Positions 1 through 5,316 of a DNA stretch of 5,472 bases are shown one piece after another. Under the pieces are notes generated by a model. That model made no database searches. It saw only the letters and a program-made list of their open reading frames with translations, and was not told the DNA's origin. Every line of letters begins with the position of its first letter. The stretch's first letter is position 1. A program made the position numbers and the translations under genes. The stretch is from GCA-001856825 sp038729485 (lineage in GTDB: Archaea > Thermoplasmatota > Thermoplasmata > Thermoplasmatales > GCA-001856825): NCBI GenBank assembly GCA_038729485.1, contig JAVYRX010000022.1, positions 1 through 5,472 on the forward strand, in the 5' to 3' direction.

Positions 1-256
1 AGAGGACAACAGGCGGTCTGATATAATCAGAGAAGGAAGGACAGAAAAGAGACTTCTGGATTCTGCAAGGGGCGCATCCACAATTTGATGTTATTACACA
101 GTTAGAGGGACTTATGTCCCAATACCGCTTTATCTAACAAGCTTTTGTATCCATGTTGTATCTATGTGATATTTATAAGATACTTCTGAGCTAATATTTT
201 CTATGAACACCTCTTTTATGGCATGATTTAGCTAAATTTGAATGATAGGAGTCAAA
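1..256. other. Flank with no convincing gene
   Basis: No start-to-stop gene is visible here. A frame open from the window edge ends at a TGA at 86-88 on the + strand and would give a charged 28-residue tail; it could be the end of an upstream gene, but it is too short to assign. Small structures seen are a GGGAC/GTCCC hairpin (107-120, 4-base loop), an 11-base tandem duplication (146-167) and a TATA-like tract (about 170-179) with no gene behind it. The stretch is otherwise AT-rich spacer downstream of the tRNA-Leu gene. Confidence 0.5.
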
Positions 257-264
257 CAAAAAAT
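255..264 (-). terminator. Oligo(T) terminator of tRNA-Leu
   Basis: Read on the minus strand, the tRNA-Leu 3' end is followed directly by ATTTTTTG and then another TTT. A T-run right after a gene is the usual archaeal intrinsic termination signal and needs no hairpin. Confidence 0.6.
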
Positions 265-348
265 GCGGGGGAGGGGATTTGAACCCCCGAATCCCTACGG
301 AGCGAGATCTTAAGTCTCGTACCTTTAACCTGGCTCGGCAACCCCCGC
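265..348 (-). tRNA. tRNA-Leu (anticodon TAA)
   Basis: An 84-base type II tRNA. The acceptor stem pairs GCGGGGG (348-342) with CCCCCGC (271-265). The anticodon stem CGAGA/TCTCG encloses the loop CTTAAGA, which places anticodon TAA at 312-310 and reads UUA leucine codons. The T arm contains the loop GGTTCAAATCC region with standard geometry, and a long variable arm follows the anticodon stem, as expected for leucine tRNAs. No CCA is encoded and no intron interrupts the anticodon loop. The gene is divergent from the dehydrogenase gene, and the two share an upstream spacer of about 90 bases. Confidence 0.97.
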
Positions 349-368
349 TAATTACAGGATGTACCCCG

Positions 369-382
369 CCTTAAAAAAATTG
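369..382 (-). promoter_or_regulatory. Probable TATA box for tRNA-Leu
   Basis: On the minus strand an AATTTTTTTAAGG tract lies about 25-30 bases upstream of the tRNA-Leu 5' end, the expected archaeal TATA spacing. The same AT tract, read on the + strand (CTTAAAAAAAT), could also drive a leadered transcript of the divergent dehydrogenase gene. Confidence 0.45.
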
Positions 383-403
383 ACTAAGCTAACCTTGAAA
401 ATT

Positions 404-411
404 CTATAATA
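404..411 (+). promoter_or_regulatory. Candidate TATA element for the dehydrogenase
   Basis: CTATAATA lies about 30 bases upstream of the ATG at 438, where a TATA box for a nearly leaderless message would sit. If it is used, transcription would start at about 430-436, downstream of most of the GGTGA ribosome site. The AT tract at 369-382 is therefore an alternative promoter giving a leader of about 40 bases. Sequence alone does not decide between them. Confidence 0.35.
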
Positions 412-427
412 GAGAAAAGGATTACAT

Positions 428-432
428 GGTGA
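428..432 (+). promoter_or_regulatory. Shine-Dalgarno site fixing the dehydrogenase start
   Basis: GGTGA matches the anti-Shine-Dalgarno end of archaeal 16S rRNA and lies 5 bases before the ATG at 438. It overlaps the in-frame ATG at 426, which itself has no ribosome site. This favours the downstream start and removes four residues (MVRV) that do not resemble a family N-terminus. Confidence 0.6.
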
Positions 433-437
433 GAGTT

Positions 438-1673
438 ATGGATTTTAGTTATACGGAAGAAGATGAAATGGTTAGGGAAACAGCCGAAGAGTTCGTAAGA
501 AAATTCGTCATACCTAGAAGGAATAAGATTTCTTACGGTACACCACTACCTGACGATATTATAAAAGCTGCAGCTGAGGCAGGTTTTCTTGGATTCAACG
601 TTTCAGAAAGATATGGCGGCGCTGGAGGTACCATACAACAAATGTCAATTATAGTTGAAGAGCTAGCGAAGGGGGATGTTTCTATGGCGCTACCGGTATT
701 CGTTCTCCTTATGAACGGATGGCCTTTTATGTTGGAAAAATACGGTTCAGAGGAAGCAAAAGAAGAGCTACTTCCGTCCATTGTTAAAGGAAATACTTTC
801 TTTGGGATAGGATCAACTGAGCCATCCGGCGGCTCAGATGTGATGAATGAAAGATCCACTGCTGAAATGAAAAATGGAAAATGGCGCGCATCTGGAGAAA
901 AGGTATATATAAGCGGTGTCGGTGAATCAATGCGCATGCCTGGAGGCGGCGGGTTCCTTACAATTCTTCGCACTGGAGACAAGACTCTTGGCTCAAAGGC
1001 CTTTACGACCTTCGCATTCATGATTAAAGGAACTGACGGAAAAAAGAAGGAGGGGGTGAGTACAACTCTCTTTGATAATATTGCCAGGGAAGGCTTGTCA
1101 ACTGGGGGGTTCTCATTTAGCAATGTAGAGATTGAAGATAAATACAGGGTAGGCGATATAGGCAAAGGTTTCCACATAATTATGGAAGGTTTCAATGTAG
1201 CGAGAACATATGTTGCAGCGGCCTGCAATGGTGCTGCATCCGAGGCAATAAGAATGGGTATAGAGCATCTTAAAACGCGAAATCTGTTTGACCAACCACT
1301 TGGAAGACAGGAAGGATTACAATTTGATCTTGCTGAAGCTTACGCGAAATTACAATCATCAAGGCTCCTTACACTAAGGGGTGCTTGGATACTAGATCGG
1401 GCGTATAATGGCAAGGAAAAAGTTCCTTTGTCTGAGCAGAATATTGCTGTTTCTATGGCAAAAATGACTGCACCCCCGACAGCTCACGAAATAATAACAA
1501 AAGTCATGATATGGCATGGTGCACTCGCATATACAAAGGACCTACCTTTGGGCGCGGCCCAGGGGGGCGTTATGTCATACTATGTTGGTGCGGAAGGCGG
1601 TATAAACATCATGAAATTAATCGTTGCTAGAGAATTACTTGGAAAAGAATTCCTTAGCTATAAGTCAACATAA
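438..1673 (+). CDS. Acyl-CoA dehydrogenase, FAD-dependent
   Basis: This enzyme oxidises an acyl-CoA thioester to the trans-2-enoyl-CoA, passing electrons from FAD to an electron-transfer flavoprotein; it is cytosolic and acts in fatty-acid or branched-chain acyl degradation. The protein has 411 residues, usual for the family. The N-terminal helical domain opens with MDFSYTEED, a typical family start. The middle beta domain carries the flavin/substrate signature GIGSTEPSGGSD (about 123-134) and the KVYISG strand (155-160). The C-terminal helical domain has FDQPLGRQEGLQFDLAEA (about 284-301). The segment HGALAYTKDLPL matches the family HGGxGYTxEYP motif. The probable catalytic base is Glu386 in GAEGGINI, equivalent to the Glu of IYEGTNEI. 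The Arg-Asp pair normally just before it is absent, so this is a divergent subfamily and its substrate cannot be named. ATG 426 is an alternative start but lacks a ribosome site. Confidence 0.93.
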   Translation: MDFSYTEEDEMVRETAEEFVRKFVIPRRNKISYGTPLPDDIIKAAAEAGFLGFNVSERYGGAGGTIQQMSIIVEELAKGDVSMALPVFVLLMNGWPFMLEKYGSEEAKEELLPSIVKGNTFFGIGSTEPSGGSDVMNERSTAEMKNGKWRASGEKVYISGVGESMRMPGGGGFLTILRTGDKTLGSKAFTTFAFMIKGTDGKKKEGVSTTLFDNIAREGLSTGGFSFSNVEIEDKYRVGDIGKGFHIIMEGFNVARTYVAAACNGAASEAIRMGIEHLKTRNLFDQPLGRQEGLQFDLAEAYAKLQSSRLLTLRGAWILDRAYNGKEKVPLSEQNIAVSMAKMTAPPTAHEIITKVMIWHGALAYTKDLPLGAAQGGVMSYYVGAEGGINIMKLIVARELLGKEFLSYKST

Positions 1674-1687
1674 TTTTTTATCTTATT
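1674..1687 (+). terminator. Oligo(T) terminator after the dehydrogenase
   Basis: Six T's follow the TAA stop immediately, and a second T-rich patch (TTATTT) follows within 10 bases. This resembles an archaeal intrinsic terminator separating the dehydrogenase message from tRNA-Gln. The same AT-rich tract is at TATA distance (about 20-27 bases) from the tRNA 5' end, so it may also act as the tRNA promoter. Confidence 0.5.
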
Positions 1688-1703
1688 TCGGATAAGGTAC
1701 AAA

Positions 1704-1776
1704 AGCCCCGTGGTGTAGTGGACAAGCATTTCGGACTTTGGATCCGACGACGGCAGTTCGAATCTGCCCGGGGCTA
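1704..1776 (+). tRNA. tRNA-Gln (anticodon TTG)
   Basis: A 73-base cloverleaf. The acceptor stem pairs AGCCCCG (1704-1710) with CGGGGCT (1769-1775), followed by discriminator A. The anticodon stem TCGGA/TCCGA encloses CTTTGGA, placing anticodon TTG at 1738-1740 for CAA codons. The T stem GGCAG/CTGCC encloses TTCGAAT. The variable loop is short (4 bases). No CCA and no intron are present. The 3' end of this gene has a degenerate second copy at 5303-5339, so it may have served as an integration site. An open frame running from inside this gene to 1968 is not considered a protein gene. Confidence 0.96.
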
Positions 1777-1800
1777 CTTATTCATTTAAGCGAATACTTT
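1764..1800 (+). repeat. Direct-repeat copy 1: tRNA-Gln 3' end plus flank (attL-like)
   Basis: This segment covers the last 13 bases of tRNA-Gln (half of the T stem, the acceptor 3' strand and the discriminator) and 24 bases downstream. It aligns without gaps to 5303-5339 at 29 of 37 positions. The core GCTACTTATT-n-ATTTAAG matches at 17 of 18 positions. Elements that integrate at tRNA genes leave such a pair, with the intact tRNA at one end and a partial 3' copy at the other. Confidence 0.4.
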
Positions 1801-1803
1801 TTA
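1797..1803 (+). terminator. Probable tRNA-Gln terminator
   Basis: CTTTTTA begins about 20 bases after the tRNA 3' end and is the first T-run downstream of it. A short 3' trailer before processing would be normal. Confidence 0.4.
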
Positions 1804-2059
1804 GTTCATCACCCGGTTCCTCACCACCCGCAAGGGGTAGGCACTCAGAAGACCAACTCCAACAGGATATGCATCAAGGGAGCTACCTGCAGACAGGAAG
1901 GCGTGACAGGAACGGAGCAAAGGAACACTCTGGCGCATCAACCGGAAAATGTAATGGAAGAAGATTGAGCTACGATTGCTAGACGGCAATCGTCAATGCT
2001 GACTATAACCAAGACTATTTTTCCACAACTATTAGTTATGACTATTATGATCCTGATGA
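1804..2059. other. Gene-free stretch with hairpin and short repeats
   Basis: No protein gene is supported. The first part (to about 1970) is richer in G and C than the rest of the spacer. It stays open in two + frames and one - frame, which is more likely composition than coding. It contains small inverted pairs, such as CCTG/CAGG at 1886-1897 and a long-range CCGGTT/AACCGG pairing between about 1812 and 1945, so a structured RNA cannot be excluded. The second part holds the hairpin at 1964-1997 and four ACTAT words at 2002-2045. Confidence 0.4.
1964..1997 (+). repeat. Perfect 8-bp hairpin with bulged 4-bp extension
   Basis: ACGATTGC (1972-1979) and GCAATCGT (1986-1993) are perfect inverted repeats around a 6-base loop. 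Beyond a 4-base bulge (AGCT) on the left arm, ATTG (1964-1967) pairs with CAAT (1994-1997), giving 12 base pairs in all. No T-run follows directly, so it is not an obvious terminator. It could be the end of a mobile element, part of a small RNA, or a protein-binding site. Confidence 0.6.
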
Positions 2060-2233
2060 TATCTGAGAGCCGTTAGGTTGAAGGTAACGGTAAAGGGAGA
2101 GGATGAACTGGGGGGCGAACGGGAGAACCTAATAGAGGATGAATGTGAGGATGGAAGGAAAAGGGGCTGGAAGGAATACAAAGAGGCACAATCTGTAAGA
2201 ATTATAAGGTTGCATCATGATCTTTCGGTAGAG
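2060..2233 (+). pseudogene. Possible N-terminal transposase remnant
   Basis: A 57-codon open frame with no ATG; the only plausible start is TTG at 2078. It reads as a highly charged stretch followed by WKEYKEAQSVRIIRLHHDLS, which has the look of the beginning of a helix-turn-helix DNA-binding region, and it then stops. It lies upstream of, and in the same direction as, the transposase C-terminal relic at 2449-2634 but in another frame, so the two may be the ends of one internally decayed gene. I do not recognise a specific family, and an open frame of this length can arise by chance. Confidence 0.25.
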
Positions 2234-2448
2234 TAAAATAATGCAAAAGTTTCTATGGTAGATCCTTGCATTTGCAAAGAGCCCACAATTATGGAGTACC
2301 CGATATTCTCAGTTAATAGTTGACCTTGCTCACCCCACCTTCCGTTGCTAAAGACCTGTATCATATTTGGGAATGAGAAATACACAAAACCAAATTGAGA
2401 CCGTATGGGTCAGAACTATTGAAATCAGTTGATGTGGGAGATAGGTAG
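2234..2448. other. Decayed spacer between transposase fragments
   Basis: No intact gene is visible. All + frames contain stops. On the minus strand a 49-codon frame with ATG at 2364-2362 and stop at 2217-2215 is open, but it has no ribosome site, no clear TATA box and no recognisable motif. The stretch probably represents the degraded middle of the transposase gene, or unrelated sequence that replaced it. Confidence 0.35.
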
Positions 2449-2634
2449 GAATCAGCTATTCAAGTTAATGATACTTCATCCCTGTATCTCTATGGAATGA
2501 CGTGGCCAGGGACGGAGAGCATATTCTCAGCTGTCAAGAGAAAGTTCTGGGAGAACACAGCTTATGGATCAGAAGATGGACTTCTGGCAGAGGGTTATCA
2601 GAGGTTCTGGGCATATGATACCATGAAGGAATAA
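2449..2634 (+). pseudogene. C-terminal relic of a DDE transposase
   Basis: An open frame with no start codon that ends at TAA 2632-2634. Its second half carries a hallmark of IS4/IS5-type DDE transposases: TESIFSAVKRKFWEN, where the Glu (codon 2515-2517) corresponds to the last acidic residue of the catalytic triad and KRKF is the conserved basic stretch after it. The tail continues with LLAEGYQRFWAYDTMKE. The usual Gly after KRKF is Trp here. The preceding residues and the two catalytic Asp regions cannot be found, so this is a fragment of a dead insertion sequence. A possible N-terminal piece lies at 2060-2233. The relic ends about 85 bases before the promoter of the exoprotein gene, and no clear terminal inverted repeats were identified. 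Confidence 0.72.
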
Positions 2635-2718
2635 AATAGCCGAATCCTTTTTAATTCACAGAAACAGCAGTCAACGCACATAAGGCTGTTCATTAGACAC
2701 AGCAGCTTCCGGGAAATC

Positions 2719-2729
2719 CTTATATATTG
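2719..2729 (+). promoter_or_regulatory. TATA box of the exoprotein gene
   Basis: CTTATATATTG is a near-ideal archaeal TATA box, preceded by a purine-rich GGGAAA that could act as a BRE. Transcription would be expected about 25 bases downstream, at roughly 2750, which leaves a 10-base leader before the ATG at 2760. The TTG at 2727, which could be read as an earlier in-frame start, lies inside this box and so cannot be in the message. Confidence 0.7.
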
Positions 2730-2759
2730 TATCATGATTATAATGTTAAACGTGACGGT

Positions 2760-4316
2760 ATGAAAAGAAATGGTCTAATAGCCATAATTGTTACCATCAT
2801 TATAATTGGGGCATCTCTTTTGTATTTAAACATGAGTAACAGTACACAAAGAGGGCCCTCTGTCTTTGGAGAGCTTACAGTACAGCAAAGCACCAGTTCG
2901 TTGTACGTTTCTCCTAAGAATGCTTCTGTCGAAGCATTTATCACAATGCCTTCTGCAGTAGACACAACACCAAATGGTACCGGAATACCCCTTATCCAGA
3001 AAAATAATTATGTATTTCTTGGGGCGGGGAATGCGAATTTAACAGGAGGCGTTTCGTTCAATCTGAACTACTCATTTTATAACCTAGCTAAAGAGTGGGC
3101 AGCAGTCTTGCGAGAGCTAAATTCCACTCAGGAGATTCCTATTATCTTCGAAGTAAACTACTGGGTACAAAATGGGGGCAACGTTTATATATATACGAAC
3201 GAACTGTCTCACTTCTTTGATCCGTTTACCATCTCTTCCTCACCTGTGGTAATTAACATTTCAAACAAACTTAATCTAGGGAGGCCATCAGTTATTGTTC
3301 CGCTAAATTCTTCGTCTCTTCCTGAAGGTACGGTCTCTAACTCAGTCTCTCCATCCTCTATCCCAGGAAATTTCCCAATTTGGATGTGGCTCCCTGCAGA
3401 AAGCGCATCTCTCTCCAATGTTAATTTTCCACTTATTATATTTCATAATTCTACCACTTTAAACTACAATCAGTACGGTGATTTCACTCTATCCGCAAAT
3501 ATTGGCTCCCTCACTTCCTCTACAGAATTTACATCTGCTCAGAGCTTCTCAAATAATACTTCCTCTATCAATAATGTCAAAAACTGGAATTTCGTTTCCT
3601 CGGAAAGTCCTACGGCATCCTCGCCGAATGATTATCTTACAGGCTCCACTATTGGATACCCCACCACGACTACCAATTCCTCCCGGAATGTGTCGTACGT
3701 ATATATAAAGGAAGTCACGATACAGTTGATAAAGTATCAATTATACGAGGAATTCTCTTCAGGAGCAAAGCAGGCATATAATTCGTGGCAGGTACAGGAA
3801 TACGTAGAAAATTCAACGGTGAACGGACAATTTACAGTCTGGCACGGATATCTACCCGGACAACTGGCAACTGTCCTGAGCTGGATATATCAGAATAAGA
3901 CAGCAGTATATGGCACTGTAGAGGACGGGAATCAGGTTAATTTTACAATGGCACAAACCAGTCTTGACTCTTGGAGCAACAACAATTGGATGAACATTGT
4001 TAATACTTCTGAAATAGGGATCGCAGACCTAGGTATAGCTGCAGCTGTAGCAGCTGGTCTGAGTACTGCTTCTGCTGGCACTCTCAGTGCGGCCGTGATA
4101 TTTGCACTAATGACCTCCTTTCTTTCTCTACCCTGGGCAGTAGTTGGAGTGTGTTCCTCAATATACATATCTACTAAGCCGGTCACCACGCTCTATCTGG
4201 CCTACTTAGACAGCTTCTATAACCAACCTGTATCACTATCCATCTATCTTGATCCAATGACACTTACATTAGGAGATACCTCTTTCAGTTTAGCAAGCAA
4301 CTATCTAGTGGTCTAA
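2760..4316 (+). CDS. Membrane-anchored, sequon-rich exoprotein of unknown function
   Basis: I do not recognise the family. The 518-residue protein starts MKRNG and has one N-terminal membrane segment (about residues 6-23), acting as an uncleaved anchor or signal peptide. A large Ser/Thr/Asn-rich extracellular region follows, with 18 N-x-S/T sequons between residues 24 and 415, indicating a heavily glycosylated surface protein. Residues about 419-471 form a Gly/Ala-rich hydrophobic stretch (IGIADLGIAAAVAAG, then SAAVIFALMTSFLSLPWAVVGV) that could be two helices joined by a small turn. A 47-residue tail without sequons ends the protein. The only Cys (about 465) lies in the hydrophobic stretch. 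ATG 2760 is preferred: it follows CGTGA at 2751-2755 and lies about 35 bases from the TATA box. The gene is monocistronic and faces the convergent vapBC pair. Surface receptor, adhesin or secreted antagonist are all possible. Confidence 0.85.
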   Translation: MKRNGLIAIIVTIIIIGASLLYLNMSNSTQRGPSVFGELTVQQSTSSLYVSPKNASVEAFITMPSAVDTTPNGTGIPLIQKNNYVFLGAGNANLTGGVSFNLNYSFYNLAKEWAAVLRELNSTQEIPIIFEVNYWVQNGGNVYIYTNELSHFFDPFTISSSPVVINISNKLNLGRPSVIVPLNSSSLPEGTVSNSVSPSSIPGNFPIWMWLPAESASLSNVNFPLIIFHNSTTLNYNQYGDFTLSANIGSLTSSTEFTSAQSFSNNTSSINNVKNWNFVSSESPTASSPNDYLTGSTIGYPTTTTNSSRNVSYVYIKEVTIQLIKYQLYEEFSSGAKQAYNSWQVQEYVENSTVNGQFTVWHGYLPGQLATVLSWIYQNKTAVYGTVEDGNQVNFTMAQTSLDSWSNNNWMNIVNTSEIGIADLGIAAAVAAGLSTASAGTLSAAVIFALMTSFLSLPWAVVGVCSSIYISTKPVTTLYLAYLDSFYNQPVSLSIYLDPMTLTLGDTSFSLASNYLVV

Positions 4317-4337
4317 GAACCTAAATTCGCCATTTGT

Positions 4338-4381
4338 AAGAATAGATTCTTCCGTCTATCTTGTAGTCCCCTCCTTTCTCC
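4338..4381 (+). terminator. Possible terminator of the exoprotein gene
   Basis: After the stop there is a 6-bp inverted repeat AAGAAT-AG-ATTCTT (4338-4351), then a pyrimidine-rich tract (about 4350-4380) with short T clusters. No long T-run is present, so this assignment is weak. Confidence 0.3.
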
Positions 4382-4461
4382 ACAATTCAACAAGAGAGAA
4401 ATGTGGTGTTAATTTCGCATCATATCTGGAACTGATACTTATTCCCGATTAGAAGCTTTGC

Positions 4462-4478
4462 AAATAAAAAATAAAAAG
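4462..4478 (-). terminator. Oligo(T) terminator of vapBC
   Basis: On the minus strand CTTTTTATTTTTTATTTG lies 14-30 bases after the vapC stop. Two closely spaced T-runs are a typical archaeal termination signal, which suggests the toxin-antitoxin transcript ends here and does not run into the convergent exoprotein gene. Confidence 0.65.
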
Positions 4479-4491
4479 CATATTACTGCAC

Positions 4492-4919
4492 TCACTGGGC
4501 TGTTTCTATACCAAGCTTTCTGGCCGCTGCATTAAGTTCCCTGTCAGCCGAGCAGAATACAGCAGCTCCCGCTTCAATACAGGTTTCCAGCTGAATTGCA
4601 TCTACAATGTATATGTGTCGTTCAAGAACTTTATCTACAGCTTTCCTGATTATCTGGCTACCAACAGGATATATTTCGACCGAGGAGGATCTTTCAAGTG
4701 TGCCCAACTCACTTAGCATCGCCTGGATGTTGTTTCTCGCGTCAATGCCCGTTTTCCTGGAGCATTTGTCAAAAACAAAAGGCATCTCGCCAATGTTAAT
4801 CTCAGACAGGCAAATAACTGTCTCCCCTCTCGCCGGGCTTGATGGAAGTAGCCGTCAGCTAGGGTGCTGTTTTCCTCCTTAACATACCTTTTGATCAGTA
4901 TACTGGTATCAAGATATAC
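4492..4919 (-). pseudogene. vapC: VapC-type PIN-domain toxin, frameshifted
   Basis: VapC toxins are PIN-domain, Mg-dependent ribonucleases held inactive by VapB. Reading YLDTSILIKRYVKEEN from 4916, the frame is lost at a run of four C's at 4824-4827 (G's on the coding strand). Restoring one G joins ARREG to ETVICLSEINIGE and gives a 142-residue protein of normal length. All four acidic active-site residues survive: Asp4 (YLDTS), Glu40 (LSEIN), Asp107 (VDAIQLE) and Asp126 (SADREL). Without repair the product stops being PIN-like after about 32 residues. A second defect is that the expected start codon, just before YLDTS, is GTA (4919-4917), with no ATG or GTG nearby. The gene overlaps vapB by 11 bases, as expected for this operon type. 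It is either a dead toxin or contains a sequencing error in the homopolymer; the missing start favours real decay. Confidence 0.82.
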
Positions 4920-5193
4920 GCGAGATACGTTCGTTTCGCATTTCCCTGACTTCTTTTTCTGAGTAGACTCTACCAGTGAGATCAGGCCTGTTCCTCTCTA
5001 CATCTCCCCCGCTCATGTATCCGCAATCAAGATTAAGCTCCTTGCATAGATCACTTAAGATCTCCGCTGTCGAAAGGGAACGAAGTGATTTTTCGATGTA
5101 GTTGCTGAGAGCCCTTCCTTTTTTCAATAGAGCCAGCTTTGCGTTGTCCACCACTGGTTTTTCTACAGACACAGTTATCTTAGTTTTAACCAT
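4909..5193 (-). CDS. vapB: VapB-type ribbon-helix-helix antitoxin
   Basis: A 94-residue antitoxin that would bind and neutralise VapC and repress its own promoter as a dimer. Residues 3-40 (KITVSVEKPVVDNAKLALLK, then ALSNYIEKSLRSL) match a ribbon-helix-helix DNA-binding unit: a beta strand, a helix, and a second helix beginning Leu-Ser-Asn-Tyr-Ile. The charged C-terminal part (about 72-94, TGRVYSEKEVREMRNERISRI) is the kind of segment that wraps the toxin. It is intact, while the downstream, overlapping vapC is broken, so it may now be an orphan antitoxin or regulator. The ATG at 5193 follows a TAG directly and has no good ribosome site. A TATA-like palindrome lies only about 5-15 bases upstream, too close for a normal promoter, so the true promoter may be further up (CTTAAAT at about 5324-5330). 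Confidence 0.8.
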   Translation of the reverse strand: MVKTKITVSVEKPVVDNAKLALLKKGRALSNYIEKSLRSLSTAEILSDLCKELNLDCGYMSGGDVERNRPDLTGRVYSEKEVREMRNERISRIS

Positions 5194-5213
5194 CTAACCG
5201 TATATATGGTAAG
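5194..5213 (-). promoter_or_regulatory. Imperfect palindrome upstream of vapB, candidate operator
   Basis: The 20 bases just before the vapB ATG form an inverted repeat with 8 of 10 pairs matched, centred on TATATA, with ACC/GGT arms and outer CT/AG. Ribbon-helix-helix antitoxins usually bind short palindromes over their own promoter, so this is a plausible autoregulatory site. Its TATA core is too near the ATG to give a leadered start. Confidence 0.4.
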
Positions 5214-5316
5214 CCGCAGCAAGTCTTTCTACCCATTTTGTTCTTATCAGAGAACGGGTTCGACAGCTATAAACAAGTCCAACATTCTCCCAGAGCTGTT
5301 GATTGTCTGGTGCTAC
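5194..5316 (-). pseudogene. Possible transposase C-terminal fragment
   Basis: A 40-codon open frame without a start codon ends in TAG directly before the vapB ATG. It contains LWENVGLVY followed by RTRSLIRTKWVERLAAAYHI. This recalls the KFWEN plus basic-hydrophobic tail of the transposase relic at 2449-2634, and the DNA shares TCTGGGAGAA in the opposite orientation. The resemblance is short and the call is weak. The frame overlaps the repeat at 5303-5339. Confidence 0.25.

Noticed and set aside
2..88. 28-residue open tail at the left edge
   Set aside because: Too short to distinguish from chance and no motif is recognised; kept only as a remark in the flank entry.
533..1228. 231-codon open frame opposite the dehydrogenase
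   Set aside because: It lies antisense within a clear acyl-CoA dehydrogenase gene and is Pro/Ser-rich, as expected for an antisense shadow.
1738..1968. 76-codon open frame on the + strand
   Set aside because: It starts inside the tRNA-Gln anticodon, has no ribosome site, and overlaps an open frame on the other strand; composition explains it better.
1801..1989. 62-codon open frame on the - strand
   Set aside because: No promoter, ribosome site or recognisable motif, and it mirrors the open + frames of the same GC-richer block.
2054..2066. TGATGA and CTGA words resembling C/D box sRNA motifs
   Set aside because: They are only a few bases apart, leaving no room for a guide, and no paired C'/D' boxes are present.
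2215..2364. 49-codon minus-strand ORF
   Set aside because: No ribosome site, promoter or motif; one such frame is expected by chance in this amount of spacer.
2727..2759. TTG start giving an exoprotein 11 residues longer
   Set aside because: The TTG lies within the TATA box, so it would not be transcribed; the ATG at 2760 has better context and begins a normal signal/anchor.
4607..4882. 91-codon + strand frame across vapC
   Set aside because: It is antisense to a recognisable PIN domain whose four acidic residues are all visible on the other strand.
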